Shown here piece after piece: positions 49,039 to 52,328 of a stretch of DNA of 52,328 bases; the first letter of the stretch is position 1; each line of letters starts with the position of its first letter. Under the pieces are notes generated by a model. It was not told where the DNA came from. It ran no database searches and was given only the letters and a program-made list of their open reading frames with translations. Both the position numbers and the translations under genes were made by a program. The stretch is from Lachnospiraceae bacterium UBA7050 (GTDB lineage Bacteria; Bacillota; Clostridia; Lachnospirales; Lachnospiraceae), in NCBI GenBank assembly GCA_002493905.1, contig DLAJ01000031.1, positions 62,345-114,672 on the forward strand, given 5' to 3'.

Positions 49039-50955
49039 ATGGATTCTAAAAAAGTACGCAGGTTCAAAAACAGACTGATACGGACAGCTATCCTGTCTCT
49101 GCTGATCCTATCCACAGGCTGCGGGCAGAAGGATTCCGCAGATGTGCCCGCAAACACCCAATTTTCCGCGCTTGGCGAACTGAAAAGCTCAGCTTTGGGC
49201 GCTGCCGCTTCCGTTTCAGAACCCGTACCGGAAAGCATACCGGCCCCTGAAACGACCTCTTTCAAGTTAAAGAACACTGCGATGATCGAATGCAAGTCTG
49301 CTTTCAGAGAACCGTTTGCGGGGATCATATTGAAAAACCGCAGACTGCAGGAATGTGTTTACGAACAGCTCGGAAAAGAAGACGGTACTCCCTTGTACGA
49401 GGAAGAACTTGCCGATTATTGCGGGCTGCTCAGGGAATCGGATTACTCGCTTACGATCGCAAACGGTCAGGAACTGGACTTTGTACGGACTTATTTTGAT
49501 CTGGATTCCTTCTATCATTTTTCTATTGAATTTACGCCTGATCTTCATGATTGGACCGCCGCACAGCTTGACGGGCTGAGAGATTTACAAAAGCCCGTCC
49601 AGATTGCAGGCACAAAAGATACCATCCCGGCGGAGGTACTGATCTTTTTTACGGGAACGGACGAGCTTACTTTTTATAACATTGCAGACGTCACAGGCAC
49701 GCTGCCTCCCGGCAGAACATTTCCTGACACCGTCAGGGATGTAACCCTATACTCCTCTGGCGATACGCCCTGCACATTTGAAAACCTGTTTGCATGCATG
49801 CAGGATTCCAATATAGAGTTCCTCAGCGTGCATCGCTCTTCTCAAATCAGATCCGGCTTTCCGTTCCCTTTGGATGCCGCCGCCGGCATGAAGTCGCTGG
49901 TGCAGCTTAGTCTGAACAAAGAGCGTATTGAAGTCAAAAACAAAGAATGCCTTTCGGAGAGCTCTCTGCGGTATCTGACCGGTTTCGTCATAGACAAGCA
50001 GACGGATACCTCCATTTTTCAGTTGTTTCCGCAGCTTACAACAATCTCCTGCAGCGTCACGGCGGATGCGGATCTCTCCTTTGTATCGGATAACGAGGCT
50101 TGGTCCCTCAGACTGTTTTTCTGCCCGGCAGAAATTGAATTTGATTCCCCACTGTATCCGGACGGCGAGCCCGCCGTCTTTCCTGCATTTGATGAAGCGC
50201 TCGGCTGGCGCGAATCCGGTGATGCTGACAATTTTCTCGGCATTTACCAGCGTTTTATGGACGAGGGGAGAAAGATCGAATGCTTTTCTATCCGATGCAG
50301 AAATGAAGACTATGGCAGGGAATATGCCTATCCTTACCCGCTGCAAAATGTCCGGACCTTTCTTCGGGTGACAGACGGGGAGCATGTGCAGCAATTTCTT
50401 CCCGAACCGCGCGACTCTGAATATGCCACCTTTGGCAGTTATCAGACAGACCCTGTCTATCTCATTGATATTAATTTCGATGGGATCAAAGACATTACGC
50501 TTGAAGCCGGTTCTTTCGGAAATTCTGCATGGACCTTCGAATATGGATGGATTTATGACCCTGAAAGCGGACTTTATCTTCCCTCCAATTCCTTTCAGAG
50601 CATTACCAACCCATCCGTTGACACCGAACATCAATTAGTAAGAAGCTCATGGCGCAACAACGCCGTCAGCCACGGCTGGGCGATCTACCGCTATGATCAG
50701 GTGACCGGCGACTATCGCATGGAACGTAAGCTGATCGAAGATGATGTGACTTACCAGGCAGCCGAGCTTATGCCGGATTTACAGATTCCAGAAGACGGAA
50801 GGCTTTGGGAATGGGAAGAAACCGTCTATGATCAGGACGGCGTGACCGTACTAGAGAATGAACGCTATTATGCGCTTGTCGCGCCGGGGCTTCAGACAGA
50901 ATACCCCGACGCGTACGATCGCTTCCATGAACCGGACAGTTACTGGGGATACTGA
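49039..50955 (+). CDS. Large lipoprotein with C-terminal XAC2610-like domain
   Basis: 638 aa from ATG 49039, with AGGAG 10 nt upstream. Lipoprotein signal with basic N-terminus, hydrophobic core and lipobox LSTGC. The middle (about 80-430) has no recognised domain; short leucine-rich stretches suggest a repeat-like solenoid. The C-terminal part contains YLIDINFDGIKDI and YDPESGLYLP, the pattern of XAC2610/VCBS-like domains that bind ions through D-x-N-x-D-G. Extracytoplasmic; function unknown. Convergent with the sulfhydrylase gene. Confidence 0.7.
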   Translation: MDSKKVRRFKNRLIRTAILSLLILSTGCGQKDSADVPANTQFSALGELKSSALGAAASVSEPVPESIPAPETTSFKLKNTAMIECKSAFREPFAGIILKNRRLQECVYEQLGKEDGTPLYEEELADYCGLLRESDYSLTIANGQELDFVRTYFDLDSFYHFSIEFTPDLHDWTAAQLDGLRDLQKPVQIAGTKDTIPAEVLIFFTGTDELTFYNIADVTGTLPPGRTFPDTVRDVTLYSSGDTPCTFENLFACMQDSNIEFLSVHRSSQIRSGFPFPLDAAAGMKSLVQLSLNKERIEVKNKECLSESSLRYLTGFVIDKQTDTSIFQLFPQLTTISCSVTADADLSFVSDNEAWSLRLFFCPAEIEFDSPLYPDGEPAVFPAFDEALGWRESGDADNFLGIYQRFMDEGRKIECFSIRCRNEDYGREYAYPYPLQNVRTFLRVTDGEHVQQFLPEPRDSEYATFGSYQTDPVYLIDINFDGIKDITLEAGSFGNSAWTFEYGWIYDPESGLYLPSNSFQSITNPSVDTEHQLVRSSWRNNAVSHGWAIYRYDQVTGDYRMERKLIEDDVTYQAAELMPDLQIPEDGRLWEWEETVYDQDGVTVLENERYYALVAPGLQTEYPDAYDRFHEPDSYWGY

Positions 50956-51016
50956 CAGGCAGCTGCTGTAACCGGCATCCGGCAGGGATTACCGGCAAAA
51001 TCACCATCCCCTTATC

Positions 51017-52315
51017 CTACACTGCCGCAAACGCCTGCTCCATATCCGCGATCAGATCGTCGATATGCTCCGTTCCAATCGAGAGGCGGATCGTACTCTG
51101 ACGGATATTCTGTTCCTCAAGCTCCTGCTCAGAAAGCTGGGCATGCGTCGTTGTCGCCGGATGAATGACAAGGCTTTTGACATCCGCCACATTGGCAAGC
51201 AGGGAAAAGATCTGCAGATGATCAATAAAACGGTGCGCCTCTTCCTTGCCTCCCACAATGTCAAACGTAAAGATGGAACCGCCGCCATTCGGAAAATAGC
51301 GTTCGTACAGCGCATGATCGGGATGCTCCAGTATGGACGGATGATTGACATGCGCCACCTTGGGATGCTGCCTTAAATACGTCACAATCTTCTTGGTATT
51401 CTCCGCATGCCGCTCTAAGCGAAGCGATAGCGTCTCTACGCCCTGCAATAACAGGAATGCATTAAACGGAGAAATCGCCGCTCCCATATCGCGAAGCAGT
51501 ATCGCACGGACATAGGTCACAAATGCTGCCTCACCCGCTGCCTCCACAAACGAGATTCCGTGATAGCTCGGATTCGGTTCCGCAATCGCCGCATACTTAC
51601 CGCCCGCGCGCCAGTCAAATTTACCAGAATCCACAATGATACCGCCTAGAGACGTGCCGTGTCCGCCGATAAACTTGGTCGCGGAGTGCACCACAATATC
51701 CGCTCCATGCTCGATCGGGCGGATAAAATACGGCGTACCGAACGTATTGTCAATGACAACAGGCAGTCCGTGCCTGTGCGCGATCTTAGCGATCTCATCC
51801 ATGTCTGGAATATCGCTGTTCGGATTTCCAAGCGTTTCCAGATAGACTGCCTTTGTATTCTCCTTAATTGCCGCTTCGACTTCATTCAGGTCATGCACAT
51901 TCACAAAGGTTGTCTCCACACCAAACTGCGGCAGTGTGTGGGAAAACAGGTTATAGGTACCGCCGTAAATCGTCTTTTGCGATACGATATGGTCCCCCGC
52001 CTGCGCAAGCGCCTGTATCGTGTAAGTGATCGCTGCCGCACCGCTTGCGAGCGCAAGCGCCGCAGTGCCGCCCTCCAGCGCTGCAATTCTCTTTTCCAGA
52101 ACCTCCTGTGTGGAGTTTGTCAGACGCCCGTAGATATTGCCCGCGTCCGAAAGTCCGAATCTTGCCTCCGCATGTGCGGAATCATGAAAAACATAAGAGG
52201 TGGTCTGATAGATCGGCACGGCTCTTGCGTCCGTCGCCGGGTCTGCCTGTTCCTGTCCGACATGTAGCTGCATTGTTTCAAATCTGTATTGTTCTTTTCC
52301 CATGTTTGCGCTCAT
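51017..52315 (-). CDS. metY: O-acetylhomoserine aminocarboxypropyltransferase (sulfhydrylase)
   Basis: 432 aa, full length. PLP enzyme that makes homocysteine from O-acetylhomoserine and sulfide, in methionine synthesis. YQTTSYVF, YGRLTNSTQEVLE, the SGAAAITYTIQ cofactor loop, DNTFGTPYF, HSATKFIGGHG (PLP Lys) and the C-terminal RLSIGTEHIDDLI all match. MetY-type length, rather than the shorter cystathionine synthase. MSANM at the start again comes from a family A leader, so the ancestral start is probably 52303. Confidence 0.93.
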   Translation of the reverse strand: MSANMGKEQYRFETMQLHVGQEQADPATDARAVPIYQTTSYVFHDSAHAEARFGLSDAGNIYGRLTNSTQEVLEKRIAALEGGTAALALASGAAAITYTIQALAQAGDHIVSQKTIYGGTYNLFSHTLPQFGVETTFVNVHDLNEVEAAIKENTKAVYLETLGNPNSDIPDMDEIAKIAHRHGLPVVIDNTFGTPYFIRPIEHGADIVVHSATKFIGGHGTSLGGIIVDSGKFDWRAGGKYAAIAEPNPSYHGISFVEAAGEAAFVTYVRAILLRDMGAAISPFNAFLLLQGVETLSLRLERHAENTKKIVTYLRQHPKVAHVNHPSILEHPDHALYERYFPNGGGSIFTFDIVGGKEEAHRFIDHLQIFSLLANVADVKSLVIHPATTTHAQLSEQELEEQNIRQSTIRLSIGTEHIDDLIADMEQAFAAV

Positions 52316-52328
52316 GCTGCGAGCTCCT
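52301..52328 (-). promoter_or_regulatory. Dispersed leader, family A, copy 3, cut by the window edge
   Basis: The last bases (minus strand AGGAGCTCGCAGC-ATG-AGCGCAA) equal the start-proximal part of the dprA copy. The stem and loop region would lie beyond the window. Confidence 0.6.

Overview
The window looks like chromosomal DNA of a spore-forming, probably motile member of the Firmicutes, most likely a Lachnospiraceae (Clostridium cluster XIVa). The basis is the mix of sporulation genes (sigK without a pro-sequence, spoIIP, gpr), codY, a Gram-positive type IV pilus set, a chemoreceptor, a GH5_8-type mannanase lipoprotein and several small protein families typical of gut clostridia. Base composition looks moderate (about half GC by eye), apart from one clearly AT-rich island at about 31.7-33.7 kb. 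No rRNA, tRNA, CRISPR array, transposase or phage gene was seen.

Layout. 0-18.9 kb is almost entirely minus-strand housekeeping, competence/pilus and sporulation DNA: pilC, pilB, codY, topA, dprA, comM, pilT, a degenerate HD-domain protein, sigK, hemW, a remnant of an ECF transporter S component, lepA, spoIIP, a small unknown ORF and gpr. rpsT (19.2 kb) stands alone on the plus strand. 19.6-22.8 kb holds a mannanase lipoprotein, a TPM-domain membrane protein and a zinc-ribbon membrane protein. 23.1-28.1 kb is plus strand: a GH2 glycosidase, then an overlapping ibrA/ibrB-like pair (PP-loop enzyme plus ParB/sulfiredoxin-fold partner). 28.1-31.5 kb is minus strand: MATE exporter, CgeB-like glycosyltransferase, nth. 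31.7-33.7 kb is the AT-rich accessory island (cysteine hydrolase, DUF4160-like gene with a 13-bp tandem repeat, two small unknowns, GNAT). A TetR gene and an ABC exporter follow, then pyrBI, a nitroreductase, two small unknowns, a chemoreceptor, a DUF6033-like protein, pepD, GNAT, rhomboid, argJ, a large lipoprotein and an O-acetylhomoserine sulfhydrylase at the right edge.

The most interesting signal is not a gene. Nearly identical leaders of about 100-150 nt sit directly on the start codons of unrelated genes: dprA, argJ, the sulfhydrylase (cut by the window edge), and in a diverged form the zinc-ribbon gene and nth. All folds below are manual base pairings. The two full family A leaders (dprA, argJ) and the zinc-ribbon leader share an AU-rich hairpin, an immediately adjacent 11-bp stem with one bulged A in the same place, and a loop complementary to a stretch just upstream of the Shine-Dalgarno sequence, a pseudoknot-like layout. 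The stem pairs differ between families in a compensatory way, which argues for a conserved RNA structure. The nth copy keeps only the seven loop-proximal stem pairs, the loop and its complement. The leaders also carry start-codon extensions (M-S-A-K-M or M-G/E-I-K-M) and potential TTG-initiated short peptides.

How the genes fit together: PilB, PilC and PilT could assemble and retract a type IV pilus that, with DprA and ComM, would support DNA uptake. CodY probably senses GTP and branched-chain amino acids, with a candidate site on its own gene. SigK, SpoIIP and GPR act in sporulation and germination. GH5 and GH2 enzymes point to plant glycan use. PyrBI, ArgJ and the sulfhydrylase are biosynthetic.
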